Below are positions 14,953 through 22,604 of a DNA stretch of 35,081 nt, in pieces; within the stretch, counting starts at the first letter, position 1; each line of letters opens with the position of its first letter. This DNA is from Solirubrobacterales bacterium. GTDB taxonomy: Bacteria; Actinomycetota; Thermoleophilia; Solirubrobacterales; Solirubrobacteraceae. A program made the translations under genes and the position numbers. Below the pieces are notes generated by a model that was not told where the DNA came from, ran no database searches, and was given only the letters and a program-made list of their open reading frames with translations. The stretch is taken from the NCBI GenBank assembly GCA_013815355.1, contig JACDGG010000011.1, forward strand, positions 1 to 35,081. Direction: 5' to 3'.

Positions 14953-15288
14953 CTACTTGCCGTTCTCTGCGTCCTCCTTTTTGGGACGGCTGAGAAACTC
15001 GATTTCTTCGGCGACGACCTCGTGCTTTGAGCGTTTGGCACCGTCGTCGGTCTGCCACTCGCGGTAGTCAAGGCGCCCGCGGAACGCGATCTGGCGGCCC
15101 TTGGCGAGGTGCTCTGCGACGGTCTCGGCGAGGCCCTCCCAGGCGACCAGGTCCACATAGACCGGGTCGGCGTCGCGGTCGCGGCGGTCGGCCGCGATCC
15201 GCAGTTCGGCGACGGACTTGCCGCTCGGTGTGGCTTTTAGCGCCGGGTCGGCGGTGAGGCGGCCTACTCCTGTGACGGTGATGTTCAT
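14953..15288 (-). CDS. ssb: Single-stranded DNA-binding protein
   Basis: 111 residues of OB fold. N-terminal MNITVTGVGRLTADPALKAT, then GKSVAELRIAADRR, and the typical YVDLVAWEGLAETVAEHL, KGRQIAFRGRLDYREW and KHEVVAEEIEFL are all present in order. It is shorter than chromosomal SSB (about 150-180 residues) and lacks the long Gly-rich linker and acidic DDDIPF-type tip. This fits a plasmid-encoded SSB. AGGAGG lies directly upstream of ATG 15288. It is near the primase and replication genes, where it would coat unwound or incoming single strands. Confidence 0.93.
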   Translation of the reverse strand: MNITVTGVGRLTADPALKATPSGKSVAELRIAADRRDRDADPVYVDLVAWEGLAETVAEHLAKGRQIAFRGRLDYREWQTDDGAKRSKHEVVAEEIEFLSRPKKEDAENGK

Positions 15289-15336
15289 TTGATGGTCCTC
15301 CTGGTTGCTGGTTTGAGTGACTTACAGGCCCAAGCT

Positions 15337-15352
15337 GCACCGCTGGCGGTGC
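15337..15352. other. Short hairpin upstream of ssb
   Basis: GCACCGC-TG-GCGGTGC, a perfect 7-bp stem 49 bases upstream of ATG 15288. It could be a leader element of ssb or part of the terminator of the primase gene. Confidence 0.4.
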
Positions 15353-15418
15353 GATGATCGAAGGGTCAAGAAGTCCACTCGGGCCATCTGCAACGGGAGG
15401 TGGGAGAGTGTCATCGGC

Positions 15419-16504
15419 TCAGGGGAAGGGTGGTCGTTGACGTGGCCTATGCGAGCGAGCGCTCCCGGCGGCGGCTGCTGCTGCGGGCTGGGCGCCGCGG
15501 CGGGGACTGGCCGGGAGGAAGGTGTCATAGAGGCGGCGGGTGAGCTCGAGGAAGTCCTCGGTGCGCCATAGCTTTTCGGCGAGCGTGTAGATGTCGCCGC
15601 CGAGCGGCTTGCCGTTCGGGCCGCGTGGGCAGCCGAAGCAGGTCCAGCCCTGCTCGGGGGTGGGGTAGACATGGAAGCTGGGGGTCCGCTCGTGATGGAG
15701 TGGGCAGCTGATCTTGCGCGAGCGGGGGACCTCGCGGCCGGTGAGGACTTCGATGTAGTGCTCAGGCTTGATCACCTGCAATGGGTCACCGGAACGGTCC
15801 ACCAGATCAGGCGGGGGCCGTGGTGTGAGGGCCGGGGGTGCTGGCGCGGGGAGGCCGGTCAGGATCTCCTCTACAGGGTGGCGGCGACGATCGAGCGTGA
15901 CGAGCATGACCGGGGCCGGGGGGGTGCTCTTGTGGTTAAGCGTGGATGGTGGTCTGAGAATCGTCGCGGCATTTACGACGGCGCCCCCGTCGGCGCCGAG
16001 TGCGAGCGTGAGCGTGCGGTTCGCGAGCTCTGCCTCGGCGATGCCGAGCGGCGCTGAGAGTGGCCAGTAGAGGTGTCGGTGTCCAGCGCTGCCGGACTGA
16101 ACGACGATCCCGGGCGCGACCGGCAACGTGGAGACTTGGCCGGTGCTCTCGGGGGTGTCGAGGTCTGCCCAGAGTGTCCAGATCCGCTTGATCGCGCTCT
16201 TGCCGCCGTGGCGGTGGCGGCGCGGGGCGAGGCCGATATAGACGTCGGTCCGCTCGGCGAGCTCGAGGATCGCCCGGGCGGCGCCGATCGGTGCGCTGGC
16301 GGGATGCCAGGAGCGGCGCATCCTCGCTCTCTGGTCCTCGAGGTCGCTGCCGCCGCGCGCGAAGGCCCGGTAGCGGACCTCGAACAGGCCACCGCGCGGC
16401 TCGTGGCCGGCGAGCGCTGTCAGGTAGCGCAACAGGTCACGCGTATGTGAGCGCGGGCTGCTCACTTGCGGTGAGCCAAAGACTGTCGGGGTCTGATGCT
16501 CCAT
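15419..16504 (-). CDS. Plasmid primase: RepB-like primase domain plus CHC2-type zinc finger
   Basis: 361 residues from ATG 16504 (MEHQTPTVFG); the frame is open further upstream to 16777 but that part is composition-driven. The N-terminal half has the RepB-like/AEP primase pattern: TDVYIGLAPRR, then RIWTLWADLDTPES (acidic DxD), IVVQSGSAGHRHLYWPL and ILRPPSTLNHK. The C-terminal part has a primase zinc ribbon: ISCPLHHERTPSFHVYP, then GWTCFGC (CxxH...CxxC). The order catalytic core then zinc finger is unusual relative to DnaG but is seen in plasmid/phage primases. The last 25 residues are Ala/Arg-rich. It is placed downstream of the winged-helix-like protein, suggesting a replication operon. Confidence 0.78.
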   Translation of the reverse strand: MEHQTPTVFGSPQVSSPRSHTRDLLRYLTALAGHEPRGGLFEVRYRAFARGGSDLEDQRARMRRSWHPASAPIGAARAILELAERTDVYIGLAPRRHRHGGKSAIKRIWTLWADLDTPESTGQVSTLPVAPGIVVQSGSAGHRHLYWPLSAPLGIAEAELANRTLTLALGADGGAVVNAATILRPPSTLNHKSTPPAPVMLVTLDRRRHPVEEILTGLPAPAPPALTPRPPPDLVDRSGDPLQVIKPEHYIEVLTGREVPRSRKISCPLHHERTPSFHVYPTPEQGWTCFGCPRGPNGKPLGGDIYTLAEKLWRTEDFLELTRRLYDTFLPASPRRGAQPAAAAAAGSARSHRPRQRPPFP

Positions 16505-16616
16505 GCGCCCGGCCGGGCACCCGCAGGGTGCCATGCTCTTTGGCGCGGGGAGCTCAAAGCCAAAGCGAACATTTCCGTGAATTGGACTAGGCGCCCCGGA
16601 CGTAGCGATTCGCACC

Positions 16617-18284
16617 TCAATCGCCGCGTTCCAGCTGTGGCAGGCGCCGTGCGTAGGCGTCGGCGGCGAGCTGACGCCCCGGGGGATTGGACGGTGGGGC
16701 TGGCGTCGGCGAGAGCGGGGTGCGGGGCTGCGCACGAAACGAAAAGGTGAACGTTGAAGGACGTCGCTTGGGCGCACGGGGTTTTCTTCTGAGCATGTCG
16801 GGGTGCTGCTGGAGCTTTGCGTAGGCGGCGAGCTGCTTAGTTAGCTTCGCGAAGCCCGCCAGGTCGTAGGCAAGGCACCGCGGCGGCGGGTTCTCGCCAC
16901 GGCGGGTGACTTCCACCCACGCCAGGAGCGCAGCGATTCCTCCCGCCGGCCAACCGTGGGGGCGGTAGGCGGCGTGACGCTCATAACGAGCGATCGCGCC
17001 CTGCAAGCGCAGGGTGCTGCGGTGGGGTAGGCGTCGCAGCCACTCGGGTTGACCGGCAAGAACGGACGGGTCGCGCTGCTCACTCCACAGCGGTAGGCGC
17101 TGTGCGCCACCCGCCGCGGCGTACAGCGGCCCCCAGACGATCGCGGTCCACGCCTCGAGCAGCCGACTACGGGGAACCGGCACGCCTGCCGGCCAGCACT
17201 GAAGCTCAGCTAGGCGCCGATCTACAGCATCCAGATGCGCCGCCCAGGCCGTCTCCGGACGCGAGCGCCACACCCCCGCTACCTCACGAGCAATCTCCCA
17301 CGCAACCGCATCCCGGTCTCTCGGGTCGACACGAGCCCGCCGCGCAGCTACGCTTTGAACAACGAACCGCTGGGCTTGAGCTCCCTCATCCTCGGTGCCT
17401 GTTGTTTGCGCTTGTCTGACACTGCTTATCGGGGTTGTTACTCGGACGTGCGCGCCCGATTGTGTTCTATCGAGCGTTTCAGAGTTGTGATTGCTTTCGA
17501 GAATAGTCCGAGGCGTAGCCGAGGCTCCGAAGGGATGCCTCAGATGTGTCTTTTTATCTATAAGCGCACTCTGCAACAGCGCGCGAACCTTCAGACGCTC
17601 GCCATACTCGGCGAGGTGGCGGCGGCGGACGTGCGCTCGGCGGCGGCGCTCGGCGCGGGTCAGCCGTGACCGTCGTAGTAGGAGTGTGAGGTCGCGGAGA
17701 CGACAGCCGTGGGCGGAGCGCCGGCCACGGGCACGACGTCGGGCCTCTCGGCGTGTCCAGCCCTTCATCCGCTCCGCTACGACGGTCAACAGCTCGTCCT
17801 CGAGCTCGGGCAACGGGTGGATCGTGATGATCGTTCGCCACCACCATCCTTCCTCGTCCTGCTGAGGTGTGTGTTCGACCAGGCCGGCGTCCGCTAGCCA
17901 GTCAAGCCACCGTTGGACGCTCGCGCGGTGCGCGCGCAGCAGCTGCTCAGGGGTGCCCGTCCAGCCCATCACCGGGGCCAGGCCGACGACCAGCTGCCGC
18001 AGCGAGCACGCAAAGCGTGCCGAGCCGTGCTTGCCGGCCCAACGCTCCCCTCGCGCTCGCCGGTAGAGGTAGGCCAGCGTCGCGGTCATCGAGGACTCGA
18101 TCCGCGCATCCCACGCGAACACACGCCCGCGCATCCGGCGCGCGCGGCGGCCAGCGGCGACAATCTCGATGCGCGTGGGCTCGGGCGGCAGCAGCGCGGC
18201 CGCGCGGAAAGCTCGCCGCGAGGCAGCAGCCGGTCGACGGCCAGCCTGGGGGGGCGGGGGAGCGGTGTTGAGAGACACCGCCAA
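16617..18284 (-). CDS. Large replication-associated protein with winged-helix-like N-domain
   Basis: About 555 residues. The start is uncertain: TTG 18284 or GTG 18278, and an internal ATG near residue 51 (MRGRVFAWDARI) is possible. Residues 60-160 look like a winged helix: SMTATLAYLYRRARGERW, then CSLRQLVVGLAPVMGWTGTP, HRASVQRWLDWLADAGLVEH and a WWWRTIITIHPLP wing. The middle is an Arg-rich coil. The C-terminal half is helical with many Trp/Ala. I do not recognise a named family. Its place between the iterons and the primase suggests a role in replication (initiator or helicase loader). Several tandem basic stretches could bind DNA. Confidence 0.55.
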   Translation of the reverse strand: MAVSLNTAPPPPQAGRRPAAASRRAFRAAALLPPEPTRIEIVAAGRRARRMRGRVFAWDARIESSMTATLAYLYRRARGERWAGKHGSARFACSLRQLVVGLAPVMGWTGTPEQLLRAHRASVQRWLDWLADAGLVEHTPQQDEEGWWWRTIITIHPLPELEDELLTVVAERMKGWTRREARRRARGRRSAHGCRLRDLTLLLRRSRLTRAERRRRAHVRRRHLAEYGERLKVRALLQSALIDKKTHLRHPFGASATPRTILESNHNSETLDRTQSGAHVRVTTPISSVRQAQTTGTEDEGAQAQRFVVQSVAARRARVDPRDRDAVAWEIAREVAGVWRSRPETAWAAHLDAVDRRLAELQCWPAGVPVPRSRLLEAWTAIVWGPLYAAAGGAQRLPLWSEQRDPSVLAGQPEWLRRLPHRSTLRLQGAIARYERHAAYRPHGWPAGGIAALLAWVEVTRRGENPPPRCLAYDLAGFAKLTKQLAAYAKLQQHPDMLRRKPRAPKRRPSTFTFSFRAQPRTPLSPTPAPPSNPPGRQLAADAYARRLPQLERGD

Positions 18285-18423
18285 CGCCGCTGCGCACGTC
18301 GATCAAAACCAACGGCGCTCGCGGTGGCGCTCAACACTCGAGCTCGAGCGGAGACCTGGCTGCTCAGGAGGACGTGTTCGATCAGCGGTCTGCGAGGGTC
18401 GAAAGTTTCCGTCCGCAGATCCG

Positions 18424-18520
18424 CTAGACTGCGCTTCACAGTCTTGAGAAACGGCCTTGGCAGTGGCCTCATATAGGAATTGAGTGGGAAGACCGGGCGG
18501 CAACCCGGTCTTTCGCGTTT
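18424..18520 (+). ncRNA. Hairpin pair with terminator-like end; possible antisense RNA
   Basis: On the plus strand a small hairpin (AGACTG...CAGTCT, about 18424-18444) is followed by the stem AAGACCGGG / CCCGGTCTT (18489-18497 with 18504-18512) and a TTTCGCGTTT tail. It lies in the presumed leader of the minus-strand replication gene. That is the arrangement of a countertranscript copy-number RNA, but no clear promoter was found. The T-tract is imperfect, so it may simply be a terminator. Confidence 0.3.
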
Positions 18521-18553
18521 AAGGGCACGCGAAACACGCCACGGATGTATGGC

Positions 18554-18754
18554 CTACATCTCGCTCTCCCCGGGTTGCGGGCGTGGAGGCTGTACCGGCC
18601 AGGAGGTGCCTTGCTCGGCGGCGTAGAGTCGCAGCGCCCTGCGCCAAGTCTCGCTGAGCGGGACACCGGCGCGATCGGCGAGGAAGGTCCGCTCTTCACG
18701 GCTAGGGGCGGGCAGACGTCTGGGACTTGCGTGCGTTGAATTGAGGCCCGTCAT
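18554..18754 (-). CDS. Small hypothetical protein
   Basis: 66 residues from ATG 18754 (MTGLNSTHAS); a TTG at 18763 would add three. The segment EERTFLADRAGVPLSETWRR resembles a helical DNA-binding or antitoxin-like fold, and the ending is Pro/Gln-rich. A weak GGCGG lies upstream. It sits between the iterons and the large replication gene, where small copy-control proteins are often found. The function is not recognised and it may be spurious. Confidence 0.35.
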   Translation of the reverse strand: MTGLNSTHASPRRLPAPSREERTFLADRAGVPLSETWRRALRLYAAEQGTSWPVQPPRPQPGESEM

Positions 18755-18798
18755 GACCGCCAAGCGTGATCAAAGGTGCGGACGCTCTGAGCTGAAAT

Positions 18799-19061
18799 AC
18801 CGGGCACTAACGCTCGCCACGGGGCACTAATGCTCGCGGTTCACCGGGCACTAATGCTCGCGACCGGGTACTAACGCTCGTAGATCGAGGCCCGGTTGCG
18901 GGTCTGGACCGGGTACTAACGCTCGCTTCTGGCGCCTCGTGTTCTGCGGAGGTGACTCAGAAGCGGTTGCGCATGCTTCCGGGTGTGGGTGGCGACCGGG
19001 CACCTGATCTCGCGGCCTGACCGGGCACCCAGCCTCGCGCGACCGGGTACCTGATCTCGCG
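18799..19061 (+). repeat. Eight 20-bp iterons (putative replication origin)
   Basis: Eight copies, all in the same orientation, of a 20-mer with consensus ACCGGGYACYNANNCTCGCG. They start at 18799, 18819, 18843, 18863, 18908, 18995, 19020 and 19042. The first four are spaced 20, 24 and 20 bases apart, about two helical turns. Two subfamilies are visible: the first five read CACTAAYGCTCG or TACTAACGCTCG, and the last three read ACCTGATCTCGCG or ACCCAGCCTCGCG. The array ends 33 bases before the start of the putative initiator gene at 19095. Same-strand iterons abutting a rep gene are the hallmark of iteron plasmids. Confidence 0.8.
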
Positions 19062-19094
19062 GTCTGTCCTGCGGGGCGCGTACCGTAGCCTGTT

Positions 19095-20021
19095 ATGAAC
19101 GAGGTTCCTGCACGTCGTACCGGCATGATGGATCGCGACCTTGCGCAGTTTCCTGGGTGGCAGCTGGGTCGGGCCGCGCAGAAGCAGTCGATCGCCCGGC
19201 GCGATCTGCTTGGCGCGATGGCTCGCGCCGAGGGCGCACCGCTGGGCGAGCCTGAGCTCGACGCGCTGACCTGGATCACCCAGGAGTGGTATGAGCAGGG
19301 TTTGCCCCTGGACGGCCGGCTGAGCTTCACCTGGTATGCGATGGGCCGCGATCTTTACGGCGGCGGGCGTTCGCGTTGGGAGCCGGGAGGGCGCATTCGA
19401 GAGCTGATGCGCGACGCGATCGCGAACCTCCACGCCGTCGTTATCACGCTGCGTTCGGTCAACGTCCTGAGCGGAGAGCGCGCTGCGACGCTGCGCTCCA
19501 AGGTCCACATCCTCGAGACGGTCGTCGACCACGAACAGATACAGCTCTTCCGCGACGGCGCCGGCAGCAGCAGCGAGGTGGGCGCGCTGCGTGGCGAGAC
19601 GGTCGAAGTCACCGTGGCTGGATGGCTCGTGCAGCAGCTGCTCGAGGGGCCGTTGGTATTGGACTGGGCGACGCAGCGGCGGTTGGCGGGCGCAGCAAAG
19701 CGTCTGTGGTATGAGCTGAGCGCCCGCGAGGGGGACTTCGAGCCGTGCGTCCTGGGCGAGCGGTCGCTGATGATCGAGCTCACCGATACCTTCTATGGGC
19801 TGATGAACCTGCAGGCCAGCCGCGAACGCGACAATCGTGTTGCGCTCACCAGCGCAGCAGCGCGCGTGGTCAAAGCTGACGAGACCTATCGCGCGATCAC
19901 GATTGAGCGTTCCGGTGACGGATATGTCTTGCGCGCGATCAAGCGGTCCCCGCAAGCCCTCAAAACGGTCGCGTCGCCAGCTGGACAGCCGGCTCGACAG
20001 CTCGCCGGCGTCGGGCGGTAG
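19095..20021 (+). CDS. Putative iteron-binding replication initiator
   Basis: 308 residues from ATG 19095; there is no ribosome site, so the message may be leaderless. The segment GEPELDALTWITQEWYEQGL, then LPLDGRLSFTWYAMGRDLYG and GRIRELMRDAIANLHAVVITL, has the helix/strand rhythm of the winged-helix domains of TrfA/RepA-type initiators. A second domain with paired strands (HILETVVDHEQIQLF, then VTVAGWLVQQLLEGPLVLDW) and a closing YRAITIERSGDGYVLRAI strand pair follows. The family is not firmly recognised; the assignment rests on fold-like features and on the eight iterons directly upstream. It converges with the DUF4326 gene. Confidence 0.6.
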   Translation: MNEVPARRTGMMDRDLAQFPGWQLGRAAQKQSIARRDLLGAMARAEGAPLGEPELDALTWITQEWYEQGLPLDGRLSFTWYAMGRDLYGGGRSRWEPGGRIRELMRDAIANLHAVVITLRSVNVLSGERAATLRSKVHILETVVDHEQIQLFRDGAGSSSEVGALRGETVEVTVAGWLVQQLLEGPLVLDWATQRRLAGAAKRLWYELSAREGDFEPCVLGERSLMIELTDTFYGLMNLQASRERDNRVALTSAAARVVKADETYRAITIERSGDGYVLRAIKRSPQALKTVASPAGQPARQLAGVGR

Positions 20022-20135
20022 CAGAGCGCTCGACTTGCTATGCAAGCGACGATGCCGCGTCTCATGCGGCGAGTGCGAGCCAGCGCTCGCGCTCGAGGAG
20101 GCTTGCGTTCGCCAACCGCACCAGCACATCACCGT

Positions 20136-20143
20136 GGCAGGCG
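20136..20143. repeat. Left target-site duplication of the IS
   Basis: GGCAGGCG, identical to 21568-21575. It is eight bases long, as expected for the IS256 family. Confidence 0.85.
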
Positions 20144-21567
20144 GGTCGCGTCCCAGTTCCCGGGTGAATTGAGTCTGGGGTAGCTCCGCTTGGGGTGGAT
20201 GTTATGCGGCGATCACCTCCTCGGTGTTCGTCGTGGCTTGCGCGGCGTGACTGTCACGCAGTTGGCGACGCAGCCGTTCGATCTCGGCGACGGTCTTGGG
20301 GTTCATCTTCACGCCGCGCCAGCCGCGGCTTGAGAGCTCCAGCACCGCCCAGATGAGTGACAGGGCCGATGTCTCGCCGGGGAACCGGCCGATCACCTTG
20401 GTGCGCCTTCGGACCTCCACGAACGTGCGCTCGAGCAGGTTCGTGGTGCGGATCCTCTTGCGATGCTCGGAGGGGAACCGCAGGTGCGTGACGAGCGCCG
20501 GCAGGTCCGTTTCGATGACGGCCATCGCGGAGGGATATGCGGTCTTGTAGTCGGCGATGATGCCCTGCAGCTCGCGGCTGGCCTCTCCCGGGGAGCGGGC
20601 CTGATCGAATGCTTTCCACCAGCGTGCCTTGACCTCTTGGTGGTGGCGCTCGGGCAGCTTGCTGGTCACGTTCCGCAGGGCGTGCACGGTGCAGCGCTGC
20701 TCGAGCGCGTCGGGCCAGAGCTCCTTGGTTGCCTTCCAGATCCCAGGTGCCCCGTCGGCGATCACGAGTGCCGGGGCCCGCAGTCCCCTGGCGGTCATGT
20801 CACGGCCGAACGCGAGCCACGAGTCGTAGCTCTCGCGGCTGCCTAGGGCCAGGCCGAGCAGGACCTTTCGGCCCTCCAGGGTGACGCCCCAGCACACAAG
20901 GACGCCCTCCGCGGGCTGATCCTCGGGGCGCAGCTTCAGATAGATCGCGTCCAGGAAGCAGTAGACGATGTCGTGCTCTGAAAGGCTGCGCCGGCACCAC
21001 TGGCGGTATCTCTCGCGGGTGTCCTCGCAGATCCTTGAGACCGTCGACCTGGACGCGATCGGCTCCTCAAAGACCTCCTCCAACGCGGCCTCGACGTCCC
21101 GGGTGGACAGGCCCCGCAGGAAACTGCTGATCACCAACGACTCCAGCGCGTGCGTGCGCACGACACCCTTTCCGAGCACCCGGCTCTCAAAGCCGAGCTT
21201 GCCTGCGTCACGGACCCGAGGACGCTCCAAGTCCATCCGCCCGCTCGTCGTCTTGACCGTCTTCGGTTCATGGCCGTTGCGGTAGCTGACCGTCTCGGCG
21301 GTGCGCTCATAGCGGCGGCGGCCAAGGAACTCCGTGACCTCGTCCTCCAGCGCCTGCTGCAAGATCAGCCTCGCTCCCAGCCGGCCGACCACCTCCACCG
21401 GGTCGTGCTCCTCACCGACACCGGCCAGCACCTCATCCAGCTCGCGGCGAAACCTCTCGCTCGGGGCTACCTTCTCCATGCGGGCGTACCTCCATCTTCG
21501 ACTTGTTCAGGGTCAAAGCGGAGGCTACGCCCGCAACATCAAATCCCCCGGCTCATGAGACGCGACC
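20144..21567 (-). mobile_element. Complete IS256-family insertion sequence, 1424 bp
   Basis: The element is bounded by an 8-bp direct repeat (GGCAGGCG). Its imperfect terminal inverted repeats are about 50 bp. The left end reads GGTCGCGTCCCAGTTCCCGG and the right end (complement) reads GGTCGCGTCTCATGAGCCGG. Both continue with a GGATTTGA/GAATTGA segment and a GTAGC-TCCGCTT motif. One transposase gene fills it. It interrupts the DUF4326 gene. The perfect duplication and the precise restoration of the frame on removal indicate simple transposition with little later rearrangement. Confidence 0.9.
20202..21479 (-). CDS. IS256-family (mutator-type) transposase
   Basis: 425-residue DDE transposase. 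Catalytic residues visible are D177 (YCFLDAIYLKLR), D242 (LVIADGAPGIWKA) and E350 (RTTNLLERTFVEVRRR), with the family CxxH motif CTVHALRNV at about 263. The N-terminal FLGRRRYERTAET, then YRNGHEPKTVKTTSG, is typical. Length is normal (about 400-420) and no frameshift is seen, so it is probably active. Start ATG 21479 lies about 90 bases inside the right end. Confidence 0.95.
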   Translation of the reverse strand: MEKVAPSERFRRELDEVLAGVGEEHDPVEVVGRLGARLILQQALEDEVTEFLGRRRYERTAETVSYRNGHEPKTVKTTSGRMDLERPRVRDAGKLGFESRVLGKGVVRTHALESLVISSFLRGLSTRDVEAALEEVFEEPIASRSTVSRICEDTRERYRQWCRRSLSEHDIVYCFLDAIYLKLRPEDQPAEGVLVCWGVTLEGRKVLLGLALGSRESYDSWLAFGRDMTARGLRAPALVIADGAPGIWKATKELWPDALEQRCTVHALRNVTSKLPERHHQEVKARWWKAFDQARSPGEASRELQGIIADYKTAYPSAMAVIETDLPALVTHLRFPSEHRKRIRTTNLLERTFVEVRRRTKVIGRFPGETSALSLIWAVLELSSRGWRGVKMNPKTVAEIERLRRQLRDSHAAQATTNTEEVIAA

Positions 21568-21575
21568 GGCAGGCG
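21568..21575. repeat. Right target-site duplication of the IS
   Basis: GGCAGGCG, the second copy of the 8-bp duplication at 20136-20143. Confidence 0.85.
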
Positions 21576-21894
21576 CGCGGTGCGCACCAGCATCCGAGCA
21601 CCAGCCCGCGCAGCTCCTCCAGTGCCGCGAACAGCGCTGTGTTCTCGCGCAGCTAACCTTCATACAGCGCGATGCACTCGCCGCGCTCCCCGTGCGTGCC
21701 TACCACGAACGGGTTGCCCCACTTCGCGGTGGGCAACTCTCGGCGGTTGCGCCCCACGTAAACGTGGTGGCGCTCGTGCTTGCAGTGAACTGCGCGCGGC
21801 TCGCCGAGATCCACGTGTGCGGGGACGAGTAGACCGCTGGGTCGCTGCGGGGGCTTGTTCATCGCTGTCTCCTTGAGGTCTTGGTTGAGTACGG

Positions 21895-22000
21895 CCCCGG
21901 CCAGAGCGGGCCGGCGAGGCGAGTCAAGCCCTGTCCCGACAGGGGTCGCCGCAGGCGACCCGAAGCGCAGGGCTTTACGCGCCGGAAAGCCGGTCTTGCT
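21895..22000. other. Cluster of hairpins upstream of the DUF4326 gene
   Basis: Several stems are packed together: CCGGCC/GGCCGG around 21897-21915; AAGCCCTG (21926-21933) with CAGGGCTT (21968-21975); the perfect GGTCGCC-GCA-GGCGACC at 21944-21960; and CCCTGT/ACAGGG (21930-21945), which competes with the outer stem. The alternative pairings suggest a structured RNA leader, or a single-strand origin or transfer-origin-like structure. No gene was recognised in 21863-22116. Confidence 0.5.
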
Positions 22001-22116
22001 GGCCTGAAGGGCACGCTCAACCTACGGCTCAAAGGAGTTCTGGACAAGGCCCTACGGCGCGGCGTCTGTGGGGATCCCCGCTCTGCGTGACGCCGCGAGC
22101 TCGGCGTGACGGAACT

Positions 22117-22431
22117 TCACGCGCCCACACGGACCTTCGGCTCGCCGGCGTCGCGCTGCTGAAGCTCGATCGGCCACCAGTCGGTGTCATCCCAGCACGA
22201 CGCACGCGCCTCGGCTGCCTCTTTGCTCGGGAACGGACCAACGACATCGAAGCCCTCGCGCGGGTCGCCGATGAGCAGCACCCATCCGCGAAGCTGCTGG
22301 CGCGCCTGATTCTCGCCGGCGGTGACGCCCGCCTCGAACGCGTCGAAGCGATCCATCGCTTCGATTTCGCGGAAGGTGTAGCCGTAGCCCCAGGTGTCGT
22401 CTCTGTGTGCCCCTGCGTCCGTCGTGCTCAT
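22117..22431 (-). CDS. Hypothetical accessory protein, 104 residues
   Basis: Read from ATG 22431 (MSTTDAGAHR) with AAAGGAT upstream. Notable segments are the N-terminal DDTWGYGYTFREIEAMDRFD, the helix FEAGVTAGENQARQQLRG, and the strand-rich GWVLLIGDPREGFDVVGPFP followed by SKEAAEARASCWDDTDWWPI. The composition is well folded (Trp-rich, acidic). I do not recognise a family. It is part of a run of minus-strand accessory genes, each with a hairpin-bearing leader. Confidence 0.65.
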   Translation of the reverse strand: MSTTDAGAHRDDTWGYGYTFREIEAMDRFDAFEAGVTAGENQARQQLRGWVLLIGDPREGFDVVGPFPSKEAAEARASCWDDTDWWPIELQQRDAGEPKVRVGA

Positions 22432-22505
22432 TGCTGATCCTTTCTGCGGTAGTGTCGAGATGCTGTCGGTGTGACCGTTCGCTGCGCCACCTACATGGGG
22501 GGCGG

Positions 22506-22550
22506 CGATCCGGTGTGGGATCGTCGAGCGCGACCACGCCTGTGGGCGTG
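22506..22550 (-). other. Two hairpins in the leader of the 104-residue gene
   Basis: CGATCC-ggtgtg-GGATCG (22506-22523) and CACGCC-TGTG-GGCGTG (22535-22550). The second has the same apical stem sequence as the hairpins at 23228 and 29304. The rest of 22432-22604 has no gene. Confidence 0.45.
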
Positions 22551-22604
22551 CGATGCTGGAAGTGGCGCGGGTCTGCCGCCGCTGGGCCTTGGCGTCGAGC
22601 TCAG

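Larger units (their letters stand above)
20062..21862 (-). pseudogene. DUF4326 gene interrupted by an IS and an amber codon
   Basis: The N-terminal part starts at ATG 21862 (good AAGGAGA site) and carries the DUF4326 signature HVYVGRNRRELPTAKWGNPF, then VVGTHGERGECIALYEG. It hits TAG at 21655-21653. Beyond that codon the same frame continues LRENTALFAALEELRGLVLG, then CWCAPRAC, up to the IS junction. The C-terminal part is on the other side of the IS (20135-20062) and reads HGDVLVRLANASLLERERW, then LALAA and a stop. Removing the IS and one 8-bp duplicate restores a 123-codon frame in which only codon 70 (TAG, expected Trp) is defective. So the gene was disrupted by insertion and also carries a nonsense mutation. 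The function of DUF4326 is unknown. Confidence 0.85.

Noticed and set aside
18799-19061. CRISPR array
   Set aside because: The repeats are 20 bp with spacers of only 0-67 bases, mostly none. There are no cas genes. Iterons explain them better.
18957-20132. A 391-codon minus-strand frame opposite the putative initiator
   Set aside because: It runs through the iterons and has no recognisable domain. Its codon use and composition match an antisense shadow of the plus-strand gene.
20161-21534. IS ends placed at the inner GTAGC-TCCGCTT motifs
   Set aside because: No target duplication flanks those positions. Moving outward to GGTCGCGTC ends gives an 8-bp duplication and restores the DUF4326 frame, so the outer ends are correct.
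21881-22090. Small plus-strand frame across the hairpin cluster
   Set aside because: It is composed of stem sequence with no protein-like character and no ribosome site.
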